Assembly (NCBI GenBank): GCA_017623505.1
Contig: JAGAOZ010000024.1
Location: 106,746-170,745 of the forward strand
Length of the DNA stretch: 64,000 bases
Origin: Alistipes sp.
GTDB lineage: Bacteria > Bacteroidota > Bacteroidia > Bacteroidales > Rikenellaceae
Direction of reading: 5' to 3'
Shown: one piece after another, positions 1-8,098 of the stretch
Layout: every line of letters starts with the position of its first letter
Position numbering within the stretch: position 1 is the stretch's first letter
Notes under the pieces: model-generated
Database searches by the model: none
Seen by the model: only the letters and a program-made list of their open reading frames with translations
What the model was told of the DNA's origin: nothing
Made by a program: the position numbers and the translations under genes

Positions 1-1
1 C

Positions 2-133
2 TTAGTGGCTCTCATCAAGCACTCGATGACCAATACCGAGGTAATAACAGCAACAACAATAGACGAGTTGCCATTCTTGACCGCTACACAAAAGGCGTAT
101 TTCAATGACCGCAAACAACAACTAAACAGATAA
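2..133 (+). CDS. C-terminal end of an unidentified phage protein (partial)
   Basis: An open frame enters from the left edge and stops with TAA at 131-133, four bases before the next ATG. The last 43 residues end in a mixed charged and hydrophobic stretch (FLTATQKAYFNDRKQQLNR). A second frame (from position 1, stopping at 109-111) is also open, so the choice rests mainly on the tight junction with the next gene. The function is not recognisable. Confidence 0.45.
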   Translation, partial: LVALIKHSMTNTEVITATTIDELPFLTATQKAYFNDRKQQLNR

Positions 134-136
134 GAT

Positions 137-646
137 ATGTGTATTTTAATCGTCAAGCCTGCTGGGGTAAAGTTACCACCTCAGCAGGTACTCAAAAGAT
201 GTGCTCACCGCAACCCACACGGCTGTGGCTTTGCAACAGCAGACAAGTGTTTCAAGAGCCTTTCGCTTTCAGCCTTTACAAGAGAGCTAAGCAAGGTAGA
301 CCCTCGCGAGGCTATGATTATACACTTTAGGTATGCCACACACGGCTCAGTCAATCGCTCAAACTGCCACCCTTTCAAAGACGAGCAGATAGGCGTTGCT
401 TTCGCTCATAATGGCGTGTTGCCTATCATACCCTACCAAGATAAGACCGACAGCGAAACAGCCTTTATAAGGCTATTTAAGCCTATAATCGCTAAATGTG
501 GGCTATACTCAGCAGAGCTGCGTGATATGGTAGACGCGGTAATTGGTGGCTCTAAATTCGCCTTTATCGACGAGAACGGCAACCTCAAGACCTTTGGGCA
601 TTTCATTGACATAAACGGCGTGTATTACTCAAATCTAAACTTTTAG
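137..646 (+). CDS. Stand-alone class II glutamine amidotransferase-like protein
   Basis: The protein starts MCIL, placing Cys2 where the N-terminal nucleophile of Ntn-type glutamine amidotransferases sits once Met is removed. Further family marks follow in order: HFRYATHG near residue 62, NCHPF near 75, FAHNGVL near 88 and DSETAF near 104. These match the glutamine-binding and oxyanion elements of the GATase-2 fold. At 169 residues there is room only for the glutaminase domain. The family releases ammonia from glutamine for a partner synthase, and no partner is fused here. It is the first gene of a small accessory set upstream of the terminase. The fold assignment is fairly sure; the acceptor is unknown, and a nucleotide or DNA-modifying role is only a possibility. 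Confidence 0.75.
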   Translation: MCILIVKPAGVKLPPQQVLKRCAHRNPHGCGFATADKCFKSLSLSAFTRELSKVDPREAMIIHFRYATHGSVNRSNCHPFKDEQIGVAFAHNGVLPIIPYQDKTDSETAFIRLFKPIIAKCGLYSAELRDMVDAVIGGSKFAFIDENGNLKTFGHFIDINGVYYSNLNF

Positions 647-648
647 CT

Positions 649-957
649 ATGAATTTTTCAGCATATAGAATCACCTGGGTAGAGTTAAGACCAACAACCG
701 GGTATAAGATGACGAAAGCAGATGCTAATAAATGTGGTGCCATAGTGCGTCAAGTGCGTTATCATAATGGGTATGGCTATAAGCACTTTGCATCACGTGA
801 ACGTGCCTTAGAGTGGCTCAAAACGCACCACTCATTATCTAAGGTGTATGAGTGTAGGCTATTCACTGACAAGCAATTCGGTATGGCCCGGGCTTCGACC
901 GGCTATGCTATACCCTTTACAAGCAAGCAATATAGCGAGGTGTTTTATGTAGGGTAA
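649..957 (+). CDS. Hypothetical phage protein
   Basis: It begins two bases after the amidotransferase stop and is probably co-transcribed with it. The 102-residue product is basic and rich in Tyr and Arg (KCGAIVRQVRYHNGYGYKHF), with no signal peptide or membrane segment. No family is recognised. Its position suggests a phage accessory function rather than a structural one. Confidence 0.7.
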   Translation: MNFSAYRITWVELRPTTGYKMTKADANKCGAIVRQVRYHNGYGYKHFASRERALEWLKTHHSLSKVYECRLFTDKQFGMARASTGYAIPFTSKQYSEVFYVG

Positions 958-1020
958 AAACTCTAATTGCCAAATATAAATAGCCTAAAGTCCTAAACTT
1001 GCGAGAAAATGAGCATTTTT

Positions 1021-1051
1021 TTTGCATTTGTCAAAATTCTTTATACATTAG
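1021..1051 (+). promoter_or_regulatory. Bacteroidota-type promoter before tRNA and ASCH gene
   Basis: TTTG at 1021-1024 and TACATTAG at 1044-1051 are separated by 19 bases, matching the Bacteroidota consensus TTTG-N19/21-TAnnTTTG with one mismatch. The predicted start lies about 25 bases before the tRNA, so the promoter probably drives the tRNA and the following genes. It sits in an AT-rich gap of 124 bases. Confidence 0.5.
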
Positions 1052-1081
1052 AAGCGAGATAGTTGAGTAAATCTCAACCTA

Positions 1082-1153
1082 TGCGGGGTAGTGCAGTGGT
1101 TACCACGGTTGGGTCGTGTCCAACAGACACAAGTTCGATTCTTGTCCCCGCTA
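1082..1153 (+). tRNA. Phage-encoded tRNA, anticodon read as CGT (Thr-like)
   Basis: A cloverleaf can be drawn: acceptor TGCGGGG with CCCCGCT (six pairs, with a U-U clash at 1-72), a three-pair D stem (GTG/CAC), anticodon stem GTTGG/CCAAC with loop GTCGTGT, a four-base variable loop, and T stem ACAAG/CTTGT with loop TTCGATT. The discriminator is A and CCA is not encoded. U33 and the loop register give anticodon CGU, reading ACG (Thr). The unpaired 1-72 position and thin D arm make identity uncertain; it could be a tRNA-like element or a degenerate tRNA. Confidence 0.65.
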
Positions 1154-1184
1154 CAAGTTCTTTCAACCAATAAACTGTAAAACT

Positions 1185-1592
1185 ATGAAGATTTTAACGC
1201 TTATTATTAGCAAAAAGTGGTTCGATGCCATTTTGTCAGGCGAAAAGACCACAGAGACACGAGAGGTGAGACCGACCAACACAAAGTACATCTCTTATCG
1301 AGACAATAACACCGGCATAGTCTATAAGAAAGACTCTGACGTGCCAGAGGCAGCCTGGGACACTGAAAGAGGTGTAGAGGTTCTTATTAACCATTATGAC
1401 GCTATTCAGTTCTGGGTAGGCTATGAGACAAATAGACCTGGTGCCTTAGTTGAGGTAAAAGGTGCAGAGCTCATCGATGTGTGCGACGAAGAGACCAAAG
1501 AGCCTATTATCTATGACTATAACGGCGTAGAGTATCAGATGACAGAGATTGACTATCGTTTGGGTAAAATCATAAGTAAAACTAATTGCTAA
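1185..1592 (+). CDS. ASCH-domain-like (PUA-fold) protein
   Basis: The 135-residue product starts MKILTLIISKKWFDAILSG, followed by GEKTTETREVRP. This pattern (a beta strand, then WFDAILSGEKT with a downstream E-x-R) is typical of small ASCH proteins, an RNA- or nucleotide-binding PUA-like fold common in phages. A longer in-frame start at 1116 lies inside the tRNA, so the ATG at 1185 is chosen. It shares the promoter at 1021. The biochemical role is unknown; related folds include RNA-binding proteins and N4-acetylcytidine amidohydrolases. Confidence 0.65.
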   Translation: MKILTLIISKKWFDAILSGEKTTETREVRPTNTKYISYRDNNTGIVYKKDSDVPEAAWDTERGVEVLINHYDAIQFWVGYETNRPGALVEVKGAELIDVCDEETKEPIIYDYNGVEYQMTEIDYRLGKIISKTNC

Positions 1593-1818
1593 ATATCAAT
1601 ATCACGAGACGACGTAGAAAGACCGTAGATCAGCTGTTTGAACAAGCATATCGACTCAGTGATCAAAACTGGGCGAGAACAAATGCCACTTCTTGGGGGG
1701 GGCAGATGGTGCAAGAGCAGCTAAAGAGAGCAGAGACCGGCTTATAAATAGGGCTTTGACAAACGAATTACAGAGACTACAACGACGACGTAAGGCATCA
1801 GCACTAAGCGTCGGATAA
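1586..1818 (+). pseudogene. Tiny basic protein split by a G8 tract frameshift
   Basis: From a TTG at 1586 one frame reads an Arg-rich product (NINITRRRRKTVDQLFEQAY) up to a run of eight G at 1695-1702, then continues 14 residues to a stop at 1745-1747. The other frame carries the natural continuation after the G tract (ADGARAAKESRDRL, ending KASALSVG) to TAA at 1816-1818. Nine or six G would fuse the halves into about 77 residues. The start is not ATG and overlaps the ASCH stop by seven bases. It may be a phase-variable gene, a slippage site, a decayed gene or a sequencing error. Function unknown. Confidence 0.5.
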
Positions 1819-1820
1819 TA

Positions 1821-1991
1821 ATGAGTATTAACAATTAAATTTTAAGCTACACGAGAAGAGGAGTAAGAAGTCTTATCAATCGTACAACCGGCGTTAACCG
1901 AGTACGTTACCGCACCGTAGGCGGCAGAGCGACTAATCGACAGGGTCGTTACCGCGATATCAGAGCAGCTTTTGGTCTTTCAGTAGGTTAA
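1821..1991 (+). pseudogene. Tiny Arg-rich protein with in-frame TAA at codon 6
   Basis: ATG at 1821 reads MSINN, meets TAA at 1836-1838, then stays open in the same frame for 50 codons to TAA at 1989-1991. The distal part looks coding: SYTRRGVRSLINRTTGVNR, then repeated Tyr-Arg and Gly-Arg steps, ending AAFGLSVG. The C-terminus ends in the same LSVG as the preceding broken gene, suggesting related roles. Translation could also begin at ATT 1839. The product would be highly basic, as expected of a nucleic-acid-binding or virion-packaged peptide. Whether it is translated is uncertain. Confidence 0.45.
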
Positions 1992-1992
1992 T

Positions 1993-2682
1993 ATGCTGCC
2001 CATTGAACACGCACAACAAGTGATAGCTTCGGTCAGGAAGAACACTGACCGGGCTATCCTTTTCTATTCCTGTGGAAAAGATAGTGAGGTGCTGTTAGAT
2101 CTTATGGCACCCCACTTCAAGGAGATTATATGCGTGTTTATGTACTTCGTAAAGGGTTTGGATCATATTGAGAATAACCTAAGATCTGTTAAAAGCAGAT
2201 ACCCCAATGTAAAGATAATGCAGGTGCCACACTGGACACTCAGCCGAGTGCTAAGATGTGGATTGTATTGCGTCCCGAATCCAAATATTAAACTCATATC
2301 CTTGAAAGATATTGACGAGTCTGTACGGCTAAGGACAGGAATACAATACACATTTTATGGAATGAAGCAAAGTGATGGGCTCAACCGCAGACTAATGCTT
2401 AGGGGCTATGATATGGAGGCTATAAGCAACACTAAGAAAGTATACCCACTTAGCACCTGGAAGAAGGCTGATGTTATGGCATACGTGAAAGCAAGAAAGC
2501 TCCCAGAGCCAATAGCATACAACAATAACAAATCGCAAGGATTAACATTTGTTCCAGAGGTGTTTAATTACCTTAAAATGAATTATCCTCAAGATTTAGA
2601 AAGAATATATGATGCATTCCCATTATCTCGCAATGTCCTAATCCGCTATGACGAAGAAAAAAGAAAAACAGCCCAAGTATAA
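1993..2682 (+). CDS. PAPS-reductase-like PP-loop protein (IbrA/DndC-like superfamily)
   Basis: Residues 24-31 read YSCGKDSE, a PP-loop variant of SGGxDS that binds the pyrophosphate of adenylylated substrates. Later elements, FYGMKQSDG near residue 119 and PLSTWKKADVMAYV near 153, are the usual PAPS-reductase/DndC substrate-side motifs. No iron-sulfur Cys cluster is obvious. The 229-residue protein overlaps the start of a ParB-like gene by 35 bases. A PAPS-reductase-like gene followed by a ParB-like gene is also the arrangement of ibrA-ibrB in enterobacterial prophages, where the pair activates other genes. A role in regulation or DNA modification is inferred, not shown. Confidence 0.8.
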   Translation: MLPIEHAQQVIASVRKNTDRAILFYSCGKDSEVLLDLMAPHFKEIICVFMYFVKGLDHIENNLRSVKSRYPNVKIMQVPHWTLSRVLRCGLYCVPNPNIKLISLKDIDESVRLRTGIQYTFYGMKQSDGLNRRLMLRGYDMEAISNTKKVYPLSTWKKADVMAYVKARKLPEPIAYNNNKSQGLTFVPEVFNYLKMNYPQDLERIYDAFPLSRNVLIRYDEEKRKTAQV

Positions 2683-3370
2683 GCAGAGTGAGACGATAGT
2701 AATCCGACGCTCACAAATTAACTTTGCACCATACAACCCCCGCAAGGAAGACCCCGAAGTGGTTAAGAAACTCAAAAAGAATTTTAAGTCAGTAGGCTTC
2801 TTGGGTGGCATCGTATGGAATACAAACTCCTCGTATTTGGTTTCTGGTCATAAAAGAGTGCAAACACTCGATATTATGAACGACTACGATGGCACGGAGT
2901 CTACAGACTATGATATTAAGGTTGAGGCTGTAGAGTTAGACGATAAGACCGAAAGAGAGCAGAACATATTTATGAACTCCCCTTCTGCAATGGGTGAGTT
3001 TGATATGGAGAAGATGAAGATATTGGTCCCTGAGATAGACTATCACAACGCCGGTCTCTCGGAGGCTGATATGAATATATACGGCATTGCAATAGCCGAG
3101 GAGACCATTAGTGTAGGAGTGGCAAGCATTGTTGATGACTTCGAGGCCGTAGAGAAACCATATGAAGAGCGAAAGGCAGCCGTAAAGGAGATGAAGAATC
3201 AGATAAAGAAACAGGCAGAAGCAAAAGTAGATGACATAGAGAGTTTTGTAATGATTAACTTCAAATCCTATAAGACTAAGTCATCATTTATGTTACGCTT
3301 CGGATTTCCACCTGATGGTCAGTATATCGACGGCGAGACATTTGCGGATATGATTGAGAGAGTTGAATAA
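2648..3370 (+). CDS. ParB-like nuclease-domain protein (IbrB-like)
   Basis: After a Lys-rich start the protein carries a ParB/Srx-type domain in residues 20-105: IVIRRSQINFAPYNPRKED, then a GGIVWN strand and YLVSGHKRVQ, which corresponds to the GxxR/GHxR nucleotide-binding box of ParB. The C-terminal half is alpha-helical and without an obvious helix-turn-helix. Such proteins occur next to phage terminases and beside PAPS-reductase-like partners. It overlaps the upstream gene by 35 bases, suggesting translational coupling, and ends 26 bases before the small terminase. CTP-dependent DNA binding is possible; plasmid-type partition is unlikely because no ParA is present. Confidence 0.8.
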   Translation: MTKKKEKQPKYKQSETIVIRRSQINFAPYNPRKEDPEVVKKLKKNFKSVGFLGGIVWNTNSSYLVSGHKRVQTLDIMNDYDGTESTDYDIKVEAVELDDKTEREQNIFMNSPSAMGEFDMEKMKILVPEIDYHNAGLSEADMNIYGIAIAEETISVGVASIVDDFEAVEKPYEERKAAVKEMKNQIKKQAEAKVDDIESFVMINFKSYKTKSSFMLRFGFPPDGQYIDGETFADMIERVE

Positions 3371-3396
3371 AATCGCATTATTAAGCATATATAAAA

Positions 3397-3840
3397 ATGG
3401 GAGCACCTACTAAGAAAATAAGTATTCAGACCTTTCGTAAAGTCGCAAATGCTTGTGGCGGTATTAAATCCGATATGGCAGCCAACATTGGTGTAGATAG
3501 AAATACTATTGCCAACTGGTGCAAGAGCGATGCGAGATATGCACAAGCAATAGAGGATGCTCAAGAGCGATTTGTAGATCTCGCAGAAAGCAATCTGCGG
3601 AAACTCGTTGCCGGAGTGCCGGCTATAAAGAAAGATGAAAATGGGCAATCGCAATTCGCAGGGTGGATTGAAAGACCGTCTGAGACAGCAATACTTTTTA
3701 CACTCAAGACACGAGGAAAGAACAGAGGTTATGTAGAGAGAACAGAGGTAAAAGCCGACGTAGACGCAACGGTTAAGCCTCGCACTCTAACGCCACAAGA
3801 GGCAAAAGAATACGGAATAAAATTGGAGGATGAATATTAG
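3397..3840 (+). CDS. terS: Terminase small subunit
   Basis: The N-terminal 50 residues form a helix-turn-helix (FRKVANACGG...SDMAANIGVDRNTIANW), typical of small terminase subunits that recognise the packaging site. A helical middle (AQAIEDAQERFVDLAESNL) fits the oligomerisation region. The 147-residue length is normal. The stop codon TAG overlaps the GTG start of the large subunit by one base. Identification rests on these features together with the position directly before the large terminase. Confidence 0.85.
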   Translation: MGAPTKKISIQTFRKVANACGGIKSDMAANIGVDRNTIANWCKSDARYAQAIEDAQERFVDLAESNLRKLVAGVPAIKKDENGQSQFAGWIERPSETAILFTLKTRGKNRGYVERTEVKADVDATVKPRTLTPQEAKEYGIKLEDEY

Positions 3841-5294
3841 TGGTACGAGATGTTGATATAGAGAGGACGTTTTGCCTGTCGAGTATGCTAAACTTTACTC
3901 GTTATATGTTTAAGCATAAGACAGGTAATAAATTTATCATCGGAGACCACCATCGTCGTATATGCGCCCTTCTTGACGATATAGTGAGGGGTAAGGTCAA
4001 AAGAGCTATTATAAACATTGCACCTCGATACGGCAAGACAGAGCTCGTGTCCAAGAATTTCATTGCGTATGGGCTTGCCTTAAATCCTCGAAGTAAGTTC
4101 ATACATCTATCGTACTCCGACGATCTTGTGCTTGACAACTCAAAAGAGATCAACGAGACTGTTAAATCAGACTACTATCAGCGGCTATTTCCTGAAGTTA
4201 TAGTTGAGAGTAAGAACACAAAGAAATGGTACACATCAGAAGGTGGCGGCGTTTATGCTGTATCATCCGCAGGTCAGGTAACAGGTTTCGGAGCTGGACA
4301 AGTCGATAATCCAGACGACGTTCAAGTGGAATTAGACGAGTTTGTCCCTGCGTGGGAATCCTCATTTGCCGGGGCCATAGTCATAGATGACCCTATAAAG
4401 CCAGAGGATGCACTATCAGAGACGATAAGAGAGCGAGTTAACAATCGCTTTGAATCAACCATACGAAACCGTGTAAACTCCCGAAATACTCCTATTATAA
4501 TCATTATGCAAAGGCTGCACGAACACGATCTGTGTGGCTACTTGCAAGAGATAGAACCTGAAGACTGGACTGTGCTTTCACTACCTTGTATTTGGTATGA
4601 TGAACAAGGGACTCCACAACCGTTATGGGAGTTTAAGCATACGCTTGAAGAGCTGTATAAGATACAAAAATCTAATTCCTTTGTATTCGAGACACAGTAT
4701 CTGCAAAACCCTAAGCCGCTTGAGGGCTTGATGTACAGTGAATTTAGAACATACGATATCATTCCCTACAATAAAAAGTCTATACGCAAGAATTATACTG
4801 ATACGGCAGACACGGGAAGTGATTATCTATGCTCAATATGTTATGTAGAAACAGAGACGGCTAACTATATTACAGACATTCTTTTTACTCAAAAGCCAAT
4901 GGAGTATACAGAACCTGCTACCGCTGAGCTACTCTCGCGTAATCAGGTTGAGATATGCTATATTGAAAGCAACAATGGTGGTCGCTCCTTTGGGCGTAAT
5001 GTGGAAGCACAATGCAGAATAATAGGCAACTATCAAACGACGTTTTTGGCTTTCACTCAGACCGACAATAAAAGAGTAAGGATATTTACCCGCTCAAACG
5101 AGGTGCAAAACTTAACATTTTTCCCTTTTGGATGGGAACACAAATGGCCCGAGTTTGCATCACATATTAAGGCATACCGCAAACAACAGGAGTATAATAG
5201 TCACGACGATGCAGAGGATGCTCTTACCGGCACAATAGAGAAAAGAGAATATTACACCAAACCGATAATTAGAGACAAGATAGGAATATGGTAA
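3840..5294 (+). CDS. terL: Terminase large subunit
   Basis: This is the packaging motor ATPase and nuclease. Walker A is read at residues 61-67 (APRYGKT), a Walker B at about 178 (AIVIDDP), and a coupling motif follows in the next 40 residues (IIIMQRLHEHDLCGY). The C-terminal nuclease half has acidic positions in DTADTGSDY near 320, CYIESNNGG near 377 and SHDDAEDAL near 462, as in RNase H-type terminase nucleases. Length 484 is normal. It starts with GTG, overlapping the small subunit stop, and overlaps the portal gene start by seven bases. Confidence 0.93.
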   Translation: MVRDVDIERTFCLSSMLNFTRYMFKHKTGNKFIIGDHHRRICALLDDIVRGKVKRAIINIAPRYGKTELVSKNFIAYGLALNPRSKFIHLSYSDDLVLDNSKEINETVKSDYYQRLFPEVIVESKNTKKWYTSEGGGVYAVSSAGQVTGFGAGQVDNPDDVQVELDEFVPAWESSFAGAIVIDDPIKPEDALSETIRERVNNRFESTIRNRVNSRNTPIIIIMQRLHEHDLCGYLQEIEPEDWTVLSLPCIWYDEQGTPQPLWEFKHTLEELYKIQKSNSFVFETQYLQNPKPLEGLMYSEFRTYDIIPYNKKSIRKNYTDTADTGSDYLCSICYVETETANYITDILFTQKPMEYTEPATAELLSRNQVEICYIESNNGGRSFGRNVEAQCRIIGNYQTTFLAFTQTDNKRVRIFTRSNEVQNLTFFPFGWEHKWPEFASHIKAYRKQQEYNSHDDAEDALTGTIEKREYYTKPIIRDKIGIW

Positions 5295-6730
5295 CGCTTG
5301 TGAAGGAGCAAGCAAAAAACACATACGATATGACGTTCATAAGTAACATCTACAACACTCTCCGCAATATGACACTCAACTCATTGGGTGTAGAGAGAGA
5401 TTTCACGAAGCTATTAGCAGATAAGGATATCGGCAAAGTCCGAGACTTAATGCAGAATAGAGACACAACTGTGCTCGACACTCTTAAGGAGTTTTTGCCA
5501 GCAGAGCACAAGATACATCTTAAGCAAGATAAACAACGAGAAGGCAAAGACCCATACCGCTCTGAGAAGCTCCCACGTGCAAGACAGCGATATATCAACG
5601 AGGTGGAGCTCTTCTTCCTCCTGGGCAATAATATCAAGTGGGAGGTAGGGAATGCGACAAAGAATGGCGATAGATTCTCGATGTATCAGTCTATGCTGAC
5701 TAAGCTACGTTTCGATAGCATTATACGCCTGGCGAAGCGATTGGCGGGAGCAGAGACGGAGAGTGCTATACTCTTCCACCTCTACCGCACAGCCGACGAC
5801 CAGCCCGCCGCAAAACCTATCGTATTAGCCTACTCTAAGGGCTATACACTGCGGCCACTCTTTGACCAATATGGCAATATGCTCGCCTTCGGATATGGGT
5901 ACTATCTGAACGAGGGCAACAAAAATGTAGAGCACTTCGACATTCAGACACCAGGCATAATCTATAAGGCAAAGAAGGGTATCTCGGGATGGGAGGTAGA
6001 GGCACAGCCTAACCCTACAGGCAAGATCAATGCCGTATACATTCAGCAGCCTAAAGCGTGGGATGGTGTGCAAGAGAGATGCGACAGAGAGGAGAGCATT
6101 GACTCACGCATCGCTGACACGAATAACTACTTCTCCGACCCTATGGCAGTCGCCACCGCAGATGTCGTTAATGGATTAGCGGGCACGGATAAACCAGGCA
6201 AGTTAATACAATTACGAGGACCTGACTCCAAATTCGAGTATATCAATCCACCTATGGCATCAGACCTACAGGCGGCAGAGCGTAAGGCGTTGAACGACTC
6301 TATACTTTTTGACTCGTTCACTCCCGACCTATCGTATGAGGCAATGAAGGGCGTAGGTACACTATCAGGCGAGGCAATGAAGCGTGCCTTAGCTCTGGGC
6401 TATATGAAGCGTGCCAACCTTGAGGAGATATACGACGTTGTCGTAGACCGCTGCAAGAATATCATCCTGGCGATAATGGAGAAGGTGACACATATAGGGC
6501 AGTTCACAGCCAAAGACTTAGAGATTACACACTCTTTCGCTGAGCCATTCAACGACGACGTAGACAAGTTATGGAGCCAGGTAGGTAGAGCCTATGCCGA
6601 CGGCATACTCTCGTTAGAGCAAGCAGTGCAGATGCTCGGTGCGACCGACGATGTGGAGGCTGAGATAGCACGAATCAAAGAGGCAAAGGCGCAAGCACAG
6701 TCGGCAGCACTCTTTGAGCCTACATATTAG
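5288..6730 (+). CDS. Phage portal protein
   Basis: The 480-residue protein follows the large terminase directly and has the make-up of SPP1 gp6-like portals: a helical N-terminus, a central mixed alpha/beta wing, and a long C-terminal region with GTLSGEAMKRALALGYMKR near residue 355, a hallmark stem region in this family. It forms the dodecameric ring through which DNA enters the head. Overlap with the terminase gene points to one late operon. Confidence 0.88.
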   Translation: MVTLVKEQAKNTYDMTFISNIYNTLRNMTLNSLGVERDFTKLLADKDIGKVRDLMQNRDTTVLDTLKEFLPAEHKIHLKQDKQREGKDPYRSEKLPRARQRYINEVELFFLLGNNIKWEVGNATKNGDRFSMYQSMLTKLRFDSIIRLAKRLAGAETESAILFHLYRTADDQPAAKPIVLAYSKGYTLRPLFDQYGNMLAFGYGYYLNEGNKNVEHFDIQTPGIIYKAKKGISGWEVEAQPNPTGKINAVYIQQPKAWDGVQERCDREESIDSRIADTNNYFSDPMAVATADVVNGLAGTDKPGKLIQLRGPDSKFEYINPPMASDLQAAERKALNDSILFDSFTPDLSYEAMKGVGTLSGEAMKRALALGYMKRANLEEIYDVVVDRCKNIILAIMEKVTHIGQFTAKDLEITHSFAEPFNDDVDKLWSQVGRAYADGILSLEQAVQMLGATDDVEAEIARIKEAKAQAQSAALFEPTY

Positions 6731-6787
6731 TAAAGTATACAAATAGACCAATAAAATTAAACAATCTCGATATTTTACCTACGGAGA

Positions 6788-7879
6788 TTGTTCCTAAATA
6801 GACCATTTTACGTGCCACGATTAGCAGTAGAAAAGTGGGAGCAAGCCCACAGACAACACGTTATAGAGTATCTACGCCAGATAGATGCTCTATACGATGC
6901 TGCCATAGAGGACATGGTGCGCTTGGGTATGGCATATCCCTATGATGTAGGGGCAGCAACGCCTATATCGTTTAAAACGGGTCACATTTTGGACGAAGAT
7001 ATAGCCAAGACCATAACAGCTCTTCACGACAAGATGTATGCTACTATATCGGCAGGCGTATCAGCGGAGTGGGCGTTTGCTAATGCTAAGACAGACTCAT
7101 GGGTCTCGCAACTCTTTACAGACCCCAAGCGTGGCTATATGCTCCACAACCTCGAAGCTCTGAAAGCCTTCCAAAACCGCAAGGTATATGGACATACTCT
7201 ATCACGCAGAGTATGGGATTATGCGAAGCAGTTTCAGCAACATATAGAGCTTTCTATATCTGTAGGGCTATCCGAGGGCCGCAGTGCACAGCAGATAAGC
7301 AAGGATGTGCGTCTATGGCTCAACGAGCCTGAGAAGCTGTTTAGGCGCGTGCGCAATAGGTATGGCGAATTAGTGTTATCTAAAGCAGCAAGACTATACC
7401 ACCCTGGACAAGGAGTATACAGAAGCTCGTACCAGAATGCTATGCGATTGGCACGCACAGAGATCAATATGTCATACCGGGAGTGCGACAGCGTGCGATG
7501 GCAACAGCTCGACTTTATTGTTGGTATTGAGGTGAAACGATCTAAGACACACGCAGCGTGGTTGGCAAAAGATTGGATACCGCGATTCCGCAACAGGCTC
7601 ATTGTACCACAAGAGATATGCGACACCATGGCGGGACGTTATCCTAAAGACTTTAAGTTCATAGGATGGCACCCTAACTGCCGGTGCTATGCCGTGCCAA
7701 TCTTAGCAAATGAAGACAACGATAGCGATTTCTGGGAAACTCCGCGAAACGTAGTGACACAACTACCTAAAGGATGCCAAGAGTGGATGGAGACGAACAA
7801 AGGCCGCATAGCCGAAGCTAAAGGACGCGGAAAACTGCCATATTGGCTCAAAGAAAACGATAAAATGCTTGATAAATAG
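6788..7879 (+). CDS. Minor head protein, SPP1 gp7 / Mu F-like
   Basis: The C-terminal GWHPNCRCYAVP near residue 294 is the diagnostic motif of the Mu F/SPP1 gp7 head morphogenesis family, and NAMRLARTEINMSYR near 220 is the conserved helix before it. The family sits inside the head near the portal. The start is TTG at 6788 with GGAG just ahead, too close for a classical ribosome site; Bacteroidota rely little on such sites. A gap of 57 bases separates it from the portal gene. Confidence 0.87.
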   Translation: MFLNRPFYVPRLAVEKWEQAHRQHVIEYLRQIDALYDAAIEDMVRLGMAYPYDVGAATPISFKTGHILDEDIAKTITALHDKMYATISAGVSAEWAFANAKTDSWVSQLFTDPKRGYMLHNLEALKAFQNRKVYGHTLSRRVWDYAKQFQQHIELSISVGLSEGRSAQQISKDVRLWLNEPEKLFRRVRNRYGELVLSKAARLYHPGQGVYRSSYQNAMRLARTEINMSYRECDSVRWQQLDFIVGIEVKRSKTHAAWLAKDWIPRFRNRLIVPQEICDTMAGRYPKDFKFIGWHPNCRCYAVPILANEDNDSDFWETPRNVVTQLPKGCQEWMETNKGRIAEAKGRGKLPYWLKENDKMLDK

Positions 7880-8011
7880 CGAAAATGCGCAAAAAATTTG
7901 CAAAATCATTTTTTTTTTGAAATTTACAGCAGAGCATATGATGATGTATGCCACAGTTTACTGAACGAAGGGATGAGACAAACGATGTTGGTTGGTTAGT
8001 AGTTTGTCGTA

Positions 8012-8042
8012 GGCTGTTGGCGCGAGCTGGCAGCCTTTTTTC
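8012..8042 (+). terminator. Probable intrinsic terminator or attenuator
   Basis: GGCTG at 8012-8016 pairs with CAGCC at 8031-8035 around a 14-base loop and is followed by six T. It lies in the 219-base gap between the minor head and scaffold-like genes, the largest gap in the head module. Partial termination here could adjust expression of early versus late head genes. Nothing else coding is seen in this gap. Confidence 0.55.
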
Positions 8043-8098
8043 GTTTAGCACGAAGCACGAATGTGAAGAAGCATTCTAAATATTTAGACGAAATAACT

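Noticed and set aside
1116-1184. N-terminal extension of the ASCH protein
   Set aside because: It starts within the tRNA; the internal ATG at 1185 gives a normal domain start.
1821-1991. Alternative genetic code (TAA read as an amino acid) in the phage
   Set aside because: All large phage genes end normally at TAA or TAG and have no internal in-frame stops.
7849-8051. Overlapping minus-strand frames near the minor head gene end
   Set aside because: They overlap the terminator and lack start context; composition is that of non-coding sequence.
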